Source: Halothermothrix sp. (GTDB lineage Bacteria > Bacillota > Halanaerobiia > DY22613). Taken from it: a DNA stretch of 64,000 nt. Shown in pieces: positions 27,283 through 36,821 of the stretch; position 1 is the first letter of the stretch, and every line of letters begins with the position of its first letter. The position numbers were made by a program, and so were the translations under genes. The notes below the pieces were generated by a model that saw nothing but the letters and a program-made list of their open reading frames with translations, did not search any database and was not told where the DNA came from. The DNA lies in contig JAENYK010000012.1 in assembly GCA_016841825.1 (NCBI GenBank), positions 62,001-126,000 of the forward strand. Reading direction: 5' to 3'.

Positions 27283-28400
27283 TGGTTAAGAAGATGCGAG
27301 ATTTGGTAAAAGATAAATTTGATGTTAGAGTTATAATTACAGTTATCTACATGACAATGGTTGAGTTTGAACTTTTTAATTTTGCTCAGACAGTTGTTAA
27401 TATCGCCGGCAATGCAGCATGGATCTCAATTATTCTGGGAACGATATTTGTTTCTATCAATACGTATATTCTCTCAAAGTTGGCATTGCGATTTCCGGAT
27501 GAAAATTTTTTTGAATATTGTCAAAGGATATGGGGCAAAACCCTGACCAGAATTATTGCAGTAGGATATTTTCTTTATTGGTTTTCGTTTATCAGCCTAT
27601 TGTTAGAGAGTTTCAGTAAAGCAAATCAGACTCTCTTTTTGCATGAAACCCCTTTGATTGTCCCGTTAATTCTGTTGATTCTCGGTGCTATCTGGCTAGT
27701 GGCCTATGGTATGGCTCCAATAATTCGTTTTTTTCAATTGATGTTGCTATTTGTTATTCTGCCTTTATTATTATTAATAATTCTTTCCATAAGAGAGATT
27801 AGATGGGACAGTTATCTTCCAATTCTGGGTAATGGAATTATTCCAATTCTTAAAGGAGCACTATTTTATGGAGGTGTTTTTCAGGGACTGGAGATCATTC
27901 TTTTTATAACTCCTTTTCTTAATGGTAGAAAAAAACTCATTAAAATGTCCCTGATTGGGGTTAATATTACCAGTCTTATGAGTTTGATCCTGGCTACAAT
28001 CTCTATAGGCATTCTGGGAGTGCAGGGGATCAAAGAATCTATCTGGCCCGGGATGGATACCGTGGGTATTATCCAGTTACCGGGATTTTTGATTGAAAGA
28101 TATGAACTATTTTTAACTATGCCCTGGTTGATAGGAATTTTCACAACTATTTGTATTTTTCTCTACTTATTAGCATACGGAATTGTCCAGGTTTTTGGTT
28201 GCCAGTTCCGAAAAGGAATTATATTTGCCGTAGGGGTCTTAGCAGTTGCAGCAACATACTTTTGTCCAAATCTTGCATGGTTAATGAAGATGCGCATTGG
28301 GATTACCTATGTTACTTTTGTATTTGGTCTATTTATCCCACTACTGACTTTACTTGTCGCAGTCGTAAAGAAACAAAAAGGGAGTGAAGTGAATGAATAA
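27282..28400 (+). CDS. gerAB: GerAB-type germinant receptor subunit B (APC-fold), 372 aa
   Basis: Polytopic membrane protein of the endospore-germination permease family (PF03845), related to amino-acid permeases and thought to hold the germinant site. About ten membrane helices; the first contains VIITVIYMTMVEFELFNFAQ. The start codon shares its A with the TGA of the A subunit (TGATG), and the end overlaps the C-subunit gene by 8 nt, so the three are translationally coupled. Confidence 0.93.
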   Translation: MVKKMRDLVKDKFDVRVIITVIYMTMVEFELFNFAQTVVNIAGNAAWISIILGTIFVSINTYILSKLALRFPDENFFEYCQRIWGKTLTRIIAVGYFLYWFSFISLLLESFSKANQTLFLHETPLIVPLILLILGAIWLVAYGMAPIIRFFQLMLLFVILPLLLLIILSIREIRWDSYLPILGNGIIPILKGALFYGGVFQGLEIILFITPFLNGRKKLIKMSLIGVNITSLMSLILATISIGILGVQGIKESIWPGMDTVGIIQLPGFLIERYELFLTMPWLIGIFTTICIFLYLLAYGIVQVFGCQFRKGIIFAVGVLAVAATYFCPNLAWLMKMRIGITYVTFVFGLFIPLLTLLVAVVKKQKGSEVNE

Positions 28401-29511
28401 AGGGAGATTCAAGTTTTGTTTGAGTATGCTGCTGTTGTTCTGCCTATTGACAGGCTGTTGGGATGTATTAGATATTAGCAAGCGAGCTTTTATTACAGCA
28501 ATTGGTCTGGATAGAGCTGCTGATCCCGAAAATAAATATAAGGTTACCTTTGAAATTGTTAATCCATTTATGTTAAATGACCCCAATTACGCAACAGCCA
28601 ATATTGTTCAGACAGTAGAAGGTGATAGTATAGGAGAGATATTAGAAGTCTTACAGGCGAGAATTAATCGCCCGCTATCCCTATCCCATCTCCGGGTGCT
28701 GGTTATCGGAGAAGAGCAGGCCCGGCAAGATTTTCGGGATGTCTGGGATTTTTTTCACCGTCATCGGGATGTACAACTACGATTGAGGTTATTGATAGTA
28801 CAGGGGGAAGATGCCAAAGATATTATAGAGACAAAACCTCTTTTTGACAAATATTTAGCAGAGGAGTTGGTTTCACTAACCCGTGTTAAGCCATTATTAT
28901 CATATGCTAATGTAGCATCTATCCATGAGGTATATAGGAGGCTTGCCGAATCGGATGGGAGAGGGTTAGTCTCAAGAACAATTCTTACTAAAGATGATAG
29001 TATTGTTATCCATCATGGTGGTGGGGTTTATAATAACTGGAAGTTGATCGGTTGGTTGAATAAGGATGAGATACAGGAAATCAATTGGATTCTGGGTAAT
29101 GCTAATGCTACTATAGATACAAAAATTGGTGAGGGAATATATTCCTTTAATGTTGACAAAAAAAGCTGCATGATTAAACCTTTTTATGAAAATCAGCAGG
29201 TAAGCTTTGATATAATGATAAAAATAGATGGTAGGTTACTACAACAACAAGGGGAACATATGGATATGACCCAGACAGGGAATATTATAAAATTACAGGA
29301 TGCTTTTTCCAGGAATGTTAAATCTCAGACTGAAGCAGCAATATCCGAAGCCCAGAAAAACTATCGGGTAGATTATCTTTGTCTGGATAGCTCTTTTCAG
29401 AAACATTTTCCGGAAGTTTATAAAAATTTGGATTGGGAAGAAATATTTCCAAATATACCGGTTAATGTGTCTGTAAAGACTAATATTACTCGATTCGGGT
29501 TGGCACCTTAG
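28393..29511 (+). CDS. gerAC: GerAC-type germinant receptor lipoprotein subunit C, 372 aa
   Basis: The signal peptide ends in a lipobox LLTGC at about residues 19-23, followed by WDVLDISKRAFITAIGLD, the standard mature start of GerAC proteins. The C-terminal domain (PF05504) contains GRLLQQQGEHMDMT and later YRVDYLCLDSSF. The lipoprotein is anchored on the outer face of the inner spore membrane. Last gene of the operon; a long perfect hairpin follows. Confidence 0.95.
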   Translation: MNKGRFKFCLSMLLLFCLLTGCWDVLDISKRAFITAIGLDRAADPENKYKVTFEIVNPFMLNDPNYATANIVQTVEGDSIGEILEVLQARINRPLSLSHLRVLVIGEEQARQDFRDVWDFFHRHRDVQLRLRLLIVQGEDAKDIIETKPLFDKYLAEELVSLTRVKPLLSYANVASIHEVYRRLAESDGRGLVSRTILTKDDSIVIHHGGGVYNNWKLIGWLNKDEIQEINWILGNANATIDTKIGEGIYSFNVDKKSCMIKPFYENQQVSFDIMIKIDGRLLQQQGEHMDMTQTGNIIKLQDAFSRNVKSQTEAAISEAQKNYRVDYLCLDSSFQKHFPEVYKNLDWEEIFPNIPVNVSVKTNITRFGLAP

Positions 29512-29531
29512 AGGAATATAAGACAATAAAC

Positions 29532-29581
29532 AATTAGAACTAAGCGGGGTGGTTAATTGACTGCCCCGCTTAGTTCTAATT
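29532..29581. terminator. Perfect 18-bp hairpin between convergent genes
   Basis: The arms 29532-29549 and 29564-29581 are exact reverse complements (AATTAGAACTAAGCGGGG on the left). The right arm contains the stop of the convergent MMPL gene. T tracts are poor on both strands, so it may work through stem strength or as a 3'-end protector for both operons. Confidence 0.75.
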
Positions 29582-31757
29582 AAAGTTTGGTTTTACGCAA
29601 CATTGTTGGTAAGAATGAGAGACTTAAAAAGACCCCTGCAATCATTGCTCCCCACATCAATACTGAAACATAGAGATGAATCCGTAGAGGAGATAACAGT
29701 AGAGCACTAAGTCCGATAGCTAGTCCAAAAGCATTGGCCAAAATAGGACGGGAAGTGTAAGAGTATGCTTTATCGGTAGCCTCGGCAGAATTGTACCCTT
29801 TTTTTCTGAAACTCATCCAGATTGAGGTAAAATGAATGGCATAGTCAATCCCAACTCCGATGGTAATGCTAAAGATGGTTGTAGTAAATACATTAAGGGA
29901 AATTCCCGATAGTCCTAAAAATCCATATAAGAAGATTACAGTACAGCCGATTGGTAGTAGAGATATCAAAGTAGGTTTAATTTTTCTCAAAGAAATTAAC
30001 AGAAGGATAAAAATTAGAATGAATGCCAGAACGAGGCTTTTAGCCTGATTATCTATCATATTTTGATTGAGATCTCTCATCAGATACTGTACACCAGTAA
30101 CTTTGATTTCTAAGTCGTCGTGAACTTGGTTAAAAGTTTTGATTCGCTGATTGATCTGATCTAAAGTTTGGTTACGCAAATCACCAGGGAATACCATTAT
30201 CCTGGTTACCTGCTCTTTTTGGTTAATTAGTTGACTGGTTGGATCAGATTCCAATCTAGAGAGCAGAGAACTGATCATATTAACCTGTGTTAATTGGGTC
30301 GGATAAACTGAATCTTTTAGGTTTAAAAATAGAGAATAGATTGTAGAATAAAAATCATATACACTTATAGTTTTCCCCACATATTTACTGTTAGTTAAAT
30401 CTGTTTCCAGAGCCAGGAGTTCTTTAGCATATGCGGGATCCAGGGGATTGTGCTCAGTTTTGATCTGCAAAAATACAGGAATACTACCCTGATTGATTTC
30501 CATGATTTTCTCAAAACCTTTGTGTACCTGGGTATAATTTTTGTATAGCATTAATTGATTAAATTCGGTATTAACCAGTTGAAAACTTAGAATGGATCCA
30601 ATCAGAACTATAACTACTATCACTACTGCAGGTCTACCCCAGAGTTTTTTAATAGCTATTGTCAAATTTTCTCGATGTGTATTAGGTCTTTTAAGAGTTA
30701 TTTTACCGGTTAAAACTATAGGCAGAACATACCAGGTAGCGACTCCAGCCAGAAAAATACCTGTGGTTGCAAAGATTGCCAGGTCTTTAATGGCATTGGT
30801 ATTCATTACAAGCAAAGAGAGAAAACCCGCCATAGAAGTTACTGTAGTAATAATCATGGGGATGCCGACCATTCTTAAAGTTTCGACAATGCTTTGAATT
30901 TTATTTTTACCATCACTTCTTTCTTCTTGAACATGGGATATAAAATGCAGTCCGTCAGCACTTCCAATGACAATGGTAAAGACAGGAGCCAGAACTGTTA
31001 CAACCGAGACCTTCTGTCCAAGCCAACCAATAATCCCTATAGTCCAGAGAGCGGCAATTCCTGCTGGAATAATGGAAAGAATGGTAGCTTTTAGAGACCC
31101 CATCTGCAATCGAAAGACTGAAAGAATCAGCACAATGGCAATAGGAGGCAAAAAACAAAGAATTAGTAGAACATAATCAATTATCTTCTGCTGCATGTAT
31201 AAATCTCCGGAGGCATAATAGGTAATCTGGTGATTTTTCAGATAGTCTTCGATAGAGTTTAAATCTTTCTTGCTAAAGTTTTGATCGGGAAAGAGAGTAA
31301 AGATTCCATAAAGATGTCCTTCTTTTTTTACAAGAGGGGAAAGCTTACCGATTTTTTCGTAATAATTCTCCAATTGCTGTAGATTATCCTGATTAATATT
31401 GTCTATATTAATTGTTTGAATTCCGGCCATCACTACTTGTGGAGCTGGGCCTTTGATTTGCTCGACATTATCCATCATCTCTAAAGATGATTGAAAATCT
31501 CTAAATTCTTCTAACCTTTCGACAGTCAGCTCAGGGGTGTCGTCTTCCAATAAAAACATAATTTGATCAGAAGTTTTAAAAGTTTGATTCATCTCGTCGA
31601 GAATGTCTTTATACTGAGATCGTTCAGGCATAAAAATTTGAAAATCAGAACTAATTTTTATTTTAAAAATACCAATTAAGGATAATAGATTCACTAATAT
31701 TAGAATGATAAATAATTGTTTACGATGTTTTTGCACAAATTCTACATATCCATGCAT
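29580..31757 (-). CDS. RND-superfamily MMPL/HAE3-type exporter, 725 aa
   Basis: Large membrane protein with two repeats of one helix, an external domain and five helices (about 12 helices in total). The first repeat has GSADGLHFISH in helix 4 and the second TIGVGIDYAIHFTS, the conserved Gly/Asp motifs of the MMPL/RND proton pathway. Gram-positive members export lipids or hydrophobic compounds. The gene lies 3 nt downstream of a TetR gene on the same strand and is regulated with it. Confidence 0.9.
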   Translation of the reverse strand: MHGYVEFVQKHRKQLFIILILVNLLSLIGIFKIKISSDFQIFMPERSQYKDILDEMNQTFKTSDQIMFLLEDDTPELTVERLEEFRDFQSSLEMMDNVEQIKGPAPQVVMAGIQTINIDNINQDNLQQLENYYEKIGKLSPLVKKEGHLYGIFTLFPDQNFSKKDLNSIEDYLKNHQITYYASGDLYMQQKIIDYVLLILCFLPPIAIVLILSVFRLQMGSLKATILSIIPAGIAALWTIGIIGWLGQKVSVVTVLAPVFTIVIGSADGLHFISHVQEERSDGKNKIQSIVETLRMVGIPMIITTVTSMAGFLSLLVMNTNAIKDLAIFATTGIFLAGVATWYVLPIVLTGKITLKRPNTHRENLTIAIKKLWGRPAVVIVVIVLIGSILSFQLVNTEFNQLMLYKNYTQVHKGFEKIMEINQGSIPVFLQIKTEHNPLDPAYAKELLALETDLTNSKYVGKTISVYDFYSTIYSLFLNLKDSVYPTQLTQVNMISSLLSRLESDPTSQLINQKEQVTRIMVFPGDLRNQTLDQINQRIKTFNQVHDDLEIKVTGVQYLMRDLNQNMIDNQAKSLVLAFILIFILLLISLRKIKPTLISLLPIGCTVIFLYGFLGLSGISLNVFTTTIFSITIGVGIDYAIHFTSIWMSFRKKGYNSAEATDKAYSYTSRPILANAFGLAIGLSALLLSPLRIHLYVSVLMWGAMIAGVFLSLSFLPTMLRKTKL

Positions 31758-31760
31758 TGT

Positions 31761-32375
31761 TTATTCCTCCTTTACACCATTAAATAAAATATCTATGAGA
31801 GCAGTAATCTCTTCTTCAGGGTTGTATTCTCTGTTCTCATCTGCCATGACTACATTTTCAAAAATAAAGGAGAAGATCATTGTTCCAACAAAAACTTTAC
31901 GTAAAAGATAATTATCAATATCTTTCATTTCTTTTTGCGCTTTGCCAATATTGAAGATTTTATCAGACATTTCTACTATGGCGTACCATACCTTATCTTT
32001 GAAAGCGCGTCGAACACTATCATTGATCATCATCTCCTGAAAGATTACTCTCATAGCTGGAGTGTGACGTTGAAAGAAATTGATTCTCTCTATTAGGATC
32101 TCTTTTAGCAGGCTGGCTACTGGTTGATCCGTGTTTCGCTCAAAAATTTGTGGAATGGATTCATTTAGTGCGTAATTAACAAAACTATCAAGGGTTTTTA
32201 AAACGATCTGTTTTAATAGTTCTTCTTTAGAACCATAATATTTGAAAAGAGTAGCTTCAGACACTCCGGCACTTTCAGCAATCTCCTTTGTGGAAGATGC
32301 TGAATAACCTTTTGCAGCAACAATCTCCATCGCCTTTTCAAATATTATCTCTTTTGTCTTTTGAGATTTTTTCAT
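31761..32375 (-). CDS. TetR-family regulator of the MMPL exporter, 204 aa
   Basis: N-terminal helix-turn-helix KEIAESAGVSEATLFKYYGSKEELLKQ (about 28-54), then a helical ligand domain. GGGAGG precedes the ATG. A palindrome overlaps its -10 element, so it likely represses itself and the exporter gene that follows 3 nt later. Confidence 0.93.
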   Translation of the reverse strand: MKKSQKTKEIIFEKAMEIVAAKGYSASSTKEIAESAGVSEATLFKYYGSKEELLKQIVLKTLDSFVNYALNESIPQIFERNTDQPVASLLKEILIERINFFQRHTPAMRVIFQEMMINDSVRRAFKDKVWYAIVEMSDKIFNIGKAQKEMKDIDNYLLRKVFVGTMIFSFIFENVVMADENREYNPEEEITALIDILFNGVKEE

Positions 32376-32394
32376 TGAAATCCTCCCCTCATAA

Positions 32395-32446
32395 TAGTGA
32401 GTGAGTCCTCACTCACTATAATACTTCAAAACTTATCTTTTGTCAA
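32395..32446 (-). promoter_or_regulatory. Promoter and palindromic operator of the TetR-MMPL operon
   Basis: On the minus strand TTGACA (32441-32446) and TATTAT (32418-32423) are 17 bp apart. TAGTGAGTGAG-TC-CTCACTCACTA (32395-32418) is a perfect 11-bp-arm palindrome touching the -10 element. Confidence 0.82.
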
Positions 32447-32527
32447 TATTATTGTGTGAATTTCAAGAGAACATATGAGTGGTGGAGCAAAAGTATCTAT
32501 ATTATCTCTAAAATATTGTTTTTTTAA

Positions 32528-32607
32528 AATTGTACCCTAATTGTATCCAAAAATATATCTTGAATAAATACAATTTATATAGTATAATGACATTGATAAA
32601 TACAATT
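32528..32607 (+). promoter_or_regulatory. Promoter with four ATACAATT half-sites (vitamin B6 operon)
   Basis: TTGAAT (32560-32565) and TATAAT (32583-32588) are 17 bp apart. AATTGTAC and AATTGTAT at 32528 and 32539 are 11 bp apart (one helical turn), and the reverse motif ATACAATT occurs at 32568 between the promoter elements and at 32600 after the start. This looks like a multi-site operator for an unknown regulator not encoded nearby. Confidence 0.55.
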
Positions 32608-32626
32608 ATCCCAAAGGAGGATCTTT

Positions 32627-33169
32627 ATGAACGATACAATTGTTGAACAAAGAACATACACTACCACTAAAACACAAGACATAGTACTCTCTGGGATCTT
32701 GATTGCTCTGGTATTTGTAGCTACTAAGTTTATTAATATTCGATTACCAGTATCAATTAATGGTGGTTTAATTCATCTGGGGAACACTATGTTATTTATG
32801 GCAGCTATTGTATTTGGTAAACGTAAAGGTGCATTGGCAGGAGCTTTTGGTATGGGTTTATTTGACGTATTATCAGGTTGGATGGCCTGGGCGCCGTTTA
32901 CTTTTGTGATTCGCGGAATTATGGGTTATCTAATTGGTAGAATCGCCTGGGTAAGAGACTTTAGAGGTGGGAATCTCTGGATGAATATGGCTGCTATTAT
33001 TGTAGGTGGTTTATGGATGCTGATGGGTTATTATATTGCTGAAAGTCTTCTTTATGGTAATTGGATTAGTCCAGTGACCTCAGTTCCCGGAAATATTATT
33101 CAAATAGTGGCTGGAGCTGCTTTAGGATTGCCCCTGATTGCAGCGTTAAAAAAATCTAAAATTATTTAA
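32627..33169 (+). CDS. ECF transporter S component, 180 aa (possible vitamin B6 uptake)
   Basis: Substrate-binding membrane subunit of an energy-coupling-factor transporter, with five to six membrane helices. Typical features are ATKFINIRLPVSINGGLIHLGNTMLFMA and GKRKGALAGAFGMGLFDVLSG; S components of this type use the shared EcfAAT module encoded elsewhere. The next gene, 24 nt downstream, encodes a pyridoxamine:pyruvate aminotransferase-like enzyme, so a B6 vitamer is the best substrate guess. AAAGGAGG precedes the ATG. Confidence 0.8.
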   Translation: MNDTIVEQRTYTTTKTQDIVLSGILIALVFVATKFINIRLPVSINGGLIHLGNTMLFMAAIVFGKRKGALAGAFGMGLFDVLSGWMAWAPFTFVIRGIMGYLIGRIAWVRDFRGGNLWMNMAAIIVGGLWMLMGYYIAESLLYGNWISPVTSVPGNIIQIVAGAALGLPLIAALKKSKII

Positions 33170-33193
33170 CTTTTCGAAAGAAGGTGCTTTAGG

Positions 33194-34324
33194 ATGAGAA
33201 AACCTTTAATTATGACTCCTGGTCCGACTTATGTTCATGAAGATGTCAGGAGGTCTTTAAGTGCAGAGATTACGAATCCGGATATAGATATGGATTTTTT
33301 TGATTTTTATAAAGAGACCTGCGAACAACTCCAGAGACTGCTGAATACACGGAAAGATGTTTTGATATTGAACGGAGAAGGTATATTGGGTTTGGAGGCT
33401 GCCTGTGCTTCCCTGATAGAATCGGGTGATAAGGTCTTGTGTCTGGATAATGGAATCTTTGGTAATGGTTTTGGTGATTTTGCAAAAATGTACGGTGGAG
33501 AGGTTGATTATTTTAAATCAGATTATCAAAAAGGCATTAATATTGGGGAATTAGAGAGATATCTTGAAAATAATCATGATTACAAAATCGCCACTGTAGT
33601 GCACTGTGAAACACCTTCTGGCATTACCAATCCTGTCAAAGAAATCTGTCCTGTATTAAAGAAATATGGAATTATAACCGTGGTTGATTCAGTTTCTGCG
33701 ATCGGAGGAGAAGAGTTACAGCCCGATCAGTGGGGGATGGATATAGTTCTGGGGGGATCTCAAAAATGTCTGTCTGCCCCCCCGGGGATAACTTTTTTGA
33801 GCATTAGTGCAGCTGCCTGGGAGAAGATACTGGCCAGAAAGACACCGATTATTGGGTATTATGGGAACCTATCTTTATGGAAAGATTGGTATCAGAAAAA
33901 ATGGTTTCCGTACACTCAGCCGATTAGTGACCTGTATGGTTTTAGAGTGGCTGTTGAACGAGCAATAGATAAAGATATGATAGCAAGACATGCCAGGATT
34001 GCTGCTGCTGTCAGAAAAAGTTTGGTAGATGCTGGATTGACACTATATCCCCTGGATAGTTGGTCAAATACAGTTACTGCGGTGAATATTCCGGAGAGTA
34101 TGGATTTTGAGATAATTTATGAGACTATGCTAAAAGATTATCAGGTCATGATAGCTGGATCTTTTGGTTTTTTAGAAAATAAGGTAATTCGGATAGGGCA
34201 TATGGGGGAGAACTGTTATGAAGAGAAGATTTATCTGACTCTAAAAGCATTAGATCATACTTTTCGGGGAATGAAGATCGAACTGGAGGAGGAATTGCAT
34301 AAACTGTTTATTGCATATGTCTAG
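33194..34324 (+). CDS. Class V aminotransferase, probable pyridoxamine--pyruvate aminotransferase, 376 aa
   Basis: PLP-fold enzyme with the Lys in GGSQKCLSAPPG (about 196). Several segments match my recollection of the pyridoxamine:pyruvate aminotransferase of Mesorhizobium loti rather than serine-glyoxylate enzymes: ILNGEGILGLEAACASLI, CETPSGITNP, and WFPYTQPISDLYG with a terminal RIGHMG. That enzyme converts pyridoxamine and pyruvate to pyridoxal and alanine. The ECF S component before it supports vitamin B6 salvage. If the specificity guess is wrong it is an alanine/serine-glyoxylate-type aminotransferase. AGAAGGTG precedes the ATG. Confidence 0.75.
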   Translation: MRKPLIMTPGPTYVHEDVRRSLSAEITNPDIDMDFFDFYKETCEQLQRLLNTRKDVLILNGEGILGLEAACASLIESGDKVLCLDNGIFGNGFGDFAKMYGGEVDYFKSDYQKGINIGELERYLENNHDYKIATVVHCETPSGITNPVKEICPVLKKYGIITVVDSVSAIGGEELQPDQWGMDIVLGGSQKCLSAPPGITFLSISAAAWEKILARKTPIIGYYGNLSLWKDWYQKKWFPYTQPISDLYGFRVAVERAIDKDMIARHARIAAAVRKSLVDAGLTLYPLDSWSNTVTAVNIPESMDFEIIYETMLKDYQVMIAGSFGFLENKVIRIGHMGENCYEEKIYLTLKALDHTFRGMKIELEEELHKLFIAYV

Positions 34325-34401
34325 AGTTATCATAGTAATACTGAAGATTGTTCAATCTCTTTGCGAAATACCTGGCAATTGGATTTAACAATAAGATGAA
34401 C

Positions 34402-34442
34402 ATCCCCCACTAACGTCTTTGAAAGATATTGGTGGGGGATTA
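34402..34442. terminator. Hairpin between convergent aminotransferase and helD genes
   Basis: ATCCCCCACTAA pairs with TTGGTGGGGGAT over an inner TCTTT/AAAGA hairpin. Confidence 0.7.
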
Positions 34443-34451
34443 TTAATTATC

Positions 34452-36716
34452 TTAAGAGGGGTTTGTTCTTAATTCAACGAGAAATGGCGATAATTCATCC
34501 GTATAATAAAGGTTTAGACTATGCAATGCTCTGGTGCAAACTGTGTATAACAGGTTAATTTCTTCGTTCTGGAGATAGTTGTTCTCCCCATCGGTATAGA
34601 CCAATACGCCGTCAAATTCCAGACCCTTGGATAGATATGAGGGGATGATTACCGGGACTTCACGGGTTAGCTTTTGATCATCTTTATTGATAAGTTGAAT
34701 ATCTATATCTGTTTTTAGTAAATTGTAAATTTTTTCACTCAGGGCGGCTGTCTTACAGATAATGGCGATAGATTTGTATTTTTTATCGAAACAGTTTTTT
34801 AAACCATTGATTAGAACCATTTTGACTGATTCTTTATCAGGGATGTGAATAATCTCAGGTTTATCTCCCTGTCGGTTAACGGCGTTAATATTCTGCTCAG
34901 TTTTGAGAATTGATTTGGCAAAGTTGGTAATATCGGCTGTTGAACGATAACTATTTTTTAGATTAATCATTTTTACGCTCTCTGTGCCAAGTATTGCAGC
35001 GATGCTCTGGTAATCATTGATTCCCATATATGAGTATATCGATTGATTCATATCTCCCAGGAGGGTAAGGTTACTCCCGGGAAAGAGTTTTTTAAAGATT
35101 TCATACTGAAAAGCAGAATAGTCTTGAGCTTCATCAATTAGTACGTATTTAATTCCTTTTCTGATATTGTGATTACCTTGCAATGTTTCTTTAAAATAAA
35201 GGAGTGGTGTGACATCCTCATGGGGAATAATGCCTCTGGCGAAAGAGTTAAGAGTTTGGGTACAGATAAGATCAAAATTATCTGGAATTATAGTGTCTTG
35301 AGATAACTGCAAGAATAATTCTCTGTCCTTAAAGAGATCAAGATACATCTCCGGGATATTGTAGGAGAGCATTTGATCTACTTTTTGTTTTACTGGCCTA
35401 ATCTCTTCACGCATTTTTGTCATACAGAGTCTGACTTTTTGCTCCATAGTATAACCAGGCATTTTGCCCAGTCCTGTAAATAATTGTTTGAATCTTCTTT
35501 TCTTAAATGGTTTTAATCGATAAACAAAACGTCTTTTGATCTTACGCAGTGCTTTGGCAAAGGGTAAATAATTGCTGTTCCGCCAGATGCGTTCCAGTTC
35601 TTCTCTGGAGACAATAATCTCATCTTGACAGATCAGGTCTTCAAAATGAATTTTTGTCTGTTCAATTAATTGGATGTAGTGTTTGATTACCTGAACATAG
35701 TCAGAAGAAGCTTTATACCTGGCGCCATTAAATCTGATCTGATAGGCAGTTTTATCTTCGGGTTTATTTAAAAAATATTCAAATTGAGTTTGTAAATCCT
35801 CAACCACGAGTTGGTTACCTAGCACATCTTCTGCGTATTCCTGAAAAGTGACCTGGAGCATATTCTCTTCACCTAACTCTGGCAGGACATTAGAGATATA
35901 ATCACTAAAAATTTGATTAGGGGAGAAGATCAGAATATTATCGGAGTTGATGGTGTTACGGTATTTGTATAGCAAATAAGCTATTCGATGTAAAGCAATG
36001 GATGTTTTGCCGCTTCCTGCAGACCCTTGAACGATCAGGAGTGTGTGCTCATCGTCTCTAATAACTTTGTTCTGCTCCTGCTGGATACTGGTGACAATAT
36101 GTTTCATTTTACCACTGGCATTTTGGGCCAAAATTTTCTGTAAGATCTCGTCGTCGATTTTAATATTGGTGTCAAACATATATTGCAGTTGGCTCTGGAT
36201 AATTCTGTATTGCCGTTTGAGCAAGATTTCACCTTTAATAGAACCAATGGGGGTATCATATTCAGCTCTACCAGGTTGATAGTCATAAAACATACTACTG
36301 ATTGGTGCACGCCAGTCATAGATTAAACAGTTGTCACTCTCATTAAGAAGAGTGGCTATACCAATATATATATATTCAATTTCATTTTTTGCATCTTCGA
36401 TAAAAGTAAGTCTGGCAAAGTAAGGGCTTTGATGCATTTTTTTTAGTCTATTAGCCTGGATGTTATAGAAATTCTTATTAATAATCTGAACTCTTCGCTC
36501 TTTGAGAAATTGGTTAATCTGGATGACCATATCAAGATCTGTTTCATAATCTCCGGTTGGTGCAGATGTATCTTTCCACATGTCTTTGTTCAGGGTTAAG
36601 ACTTTTGCCCTGAATTTTTTGGCCTGTTCTTCACTTCTAGCTAACTGAGATTCAATAATGCTTAAAATCTGCGCTAACCATTTCCGTTCTTTTGCCCATT
36701 CTGCTTTAGTAAACAT
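34452..36716 (-). CDS. helD: HelD-like RNA polymerase-recycling ATPase (UvrD/Rep superfamily), 754 aa
   Basis: Superfamily-1 ATPase. The N-terminal coiled coil (about 1-110) reaches into RNA polymerase in HelD proteins. CLIYDWRAPISSMFYDYQPG (about 150) is the HelD-specific insertion region, Walker A is GSAGSGKTSIALHR (about 230), Walker B lies in YVLIDEAQDYSAFQ, and motif VI-like ALHSLNLYYTD lies near the C terminus. In Bacillus, HelD pulls stalled RNA polymerase off DNA. Length is close to the usual 770. An upstream candidate small RNA and palindrome lie on the other strand. Confidence 0.93.
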   Translation of the reverse strand: MFTKAEWAKERKWLAQILSIIESQLARSEEQAKKFRAKVLTLNKDMWKDTSAPTGDYETDLDMVIQINQFLKERRVQIINKNFYNIQANRLKKMHQSPYFARLTFIEDAKNEIEYIYIGIATLLNESDNCLIYDWRAPISSMFYDYQPGRAEYDTPIGSIKGEILLKRQYRIIQSQLQYMFDTNIKIDDEILQKILAQNASGKMKHIVTSIQQEQNKVIRDDEHTLLIVQGSAGSGKTSIALHRIAYLLYKYRNTINSDNILIFSPNQIFSDYISNVLPELGEENMLQVTFQEYAEDVLGNQLVVEDLQTQFEYFLNKPEDKTAYQIRFNGARYKASSDYVQVIKHYIQLIEQTKIHFEDLICQDEIIVSREELERIWRNSNYLPFAKALRKIKRRFVYRLKPFKKRRFKQLFTGLGKMPGYTMEQKVRLCMTKMREEIRPVKQKVDQMLSYNIPEMYLDLFKDRELFLQLSQDTIIPDNFDLICTQTLNSFARGIIPHEDVTPLLYFKETLQGNHNIRKGIKYVLIDEAQDYSAFQYEIFKKLFPGSNLTLLGDMNQSIYSYMGINDYQSIAAILGTESVKMINLKNSYRSTADITNFAKSILKTEQNINAVNRQGDKPEIIHIPDKESVKMVLINGLKNCFDKKYKSIAIICKTAALSEKIYNLLKTDIDIQLINKDDQKLTREVPVIIPSYLSKGLEFDGVLVYTDGENNYLQNEEINLLYTVCTRALHSLNLYYTDELSPFLVELRTNPS

Positions 36717-36786
36717 TGAAAGCCCCCTTTATAATCTTGATTTAGCTGGAGCCAGAAAAATTAGTGAAAAATCACTATACACCCCC

Positions 36787-36815
36787 TTGACAAGAACTGA
36801 TTCTTGTGATATATT
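36787..36815 (+). promoter_or_regulatory. Plus-strand promoter with internal palindrome upstream of helD
   Basis: TTGACA (36787-36792) and TATATT (36810-36815) are 17 bp apart. ACAAGAACTGATTCTTGT (36790-36807), a 7-bp-arm palindrome, fills the spacer. It points away from helD into a region without a coding gene. Confidence 0.55.
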
Positions 36816-36821
36816 TATAAT

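Noticed and set aside
29860-31176. Long plus-strand frames opposite the MMPL gene
   Set aside because: Shadows of the MMPL coding sequence with no ribosome sites or recognisable products.
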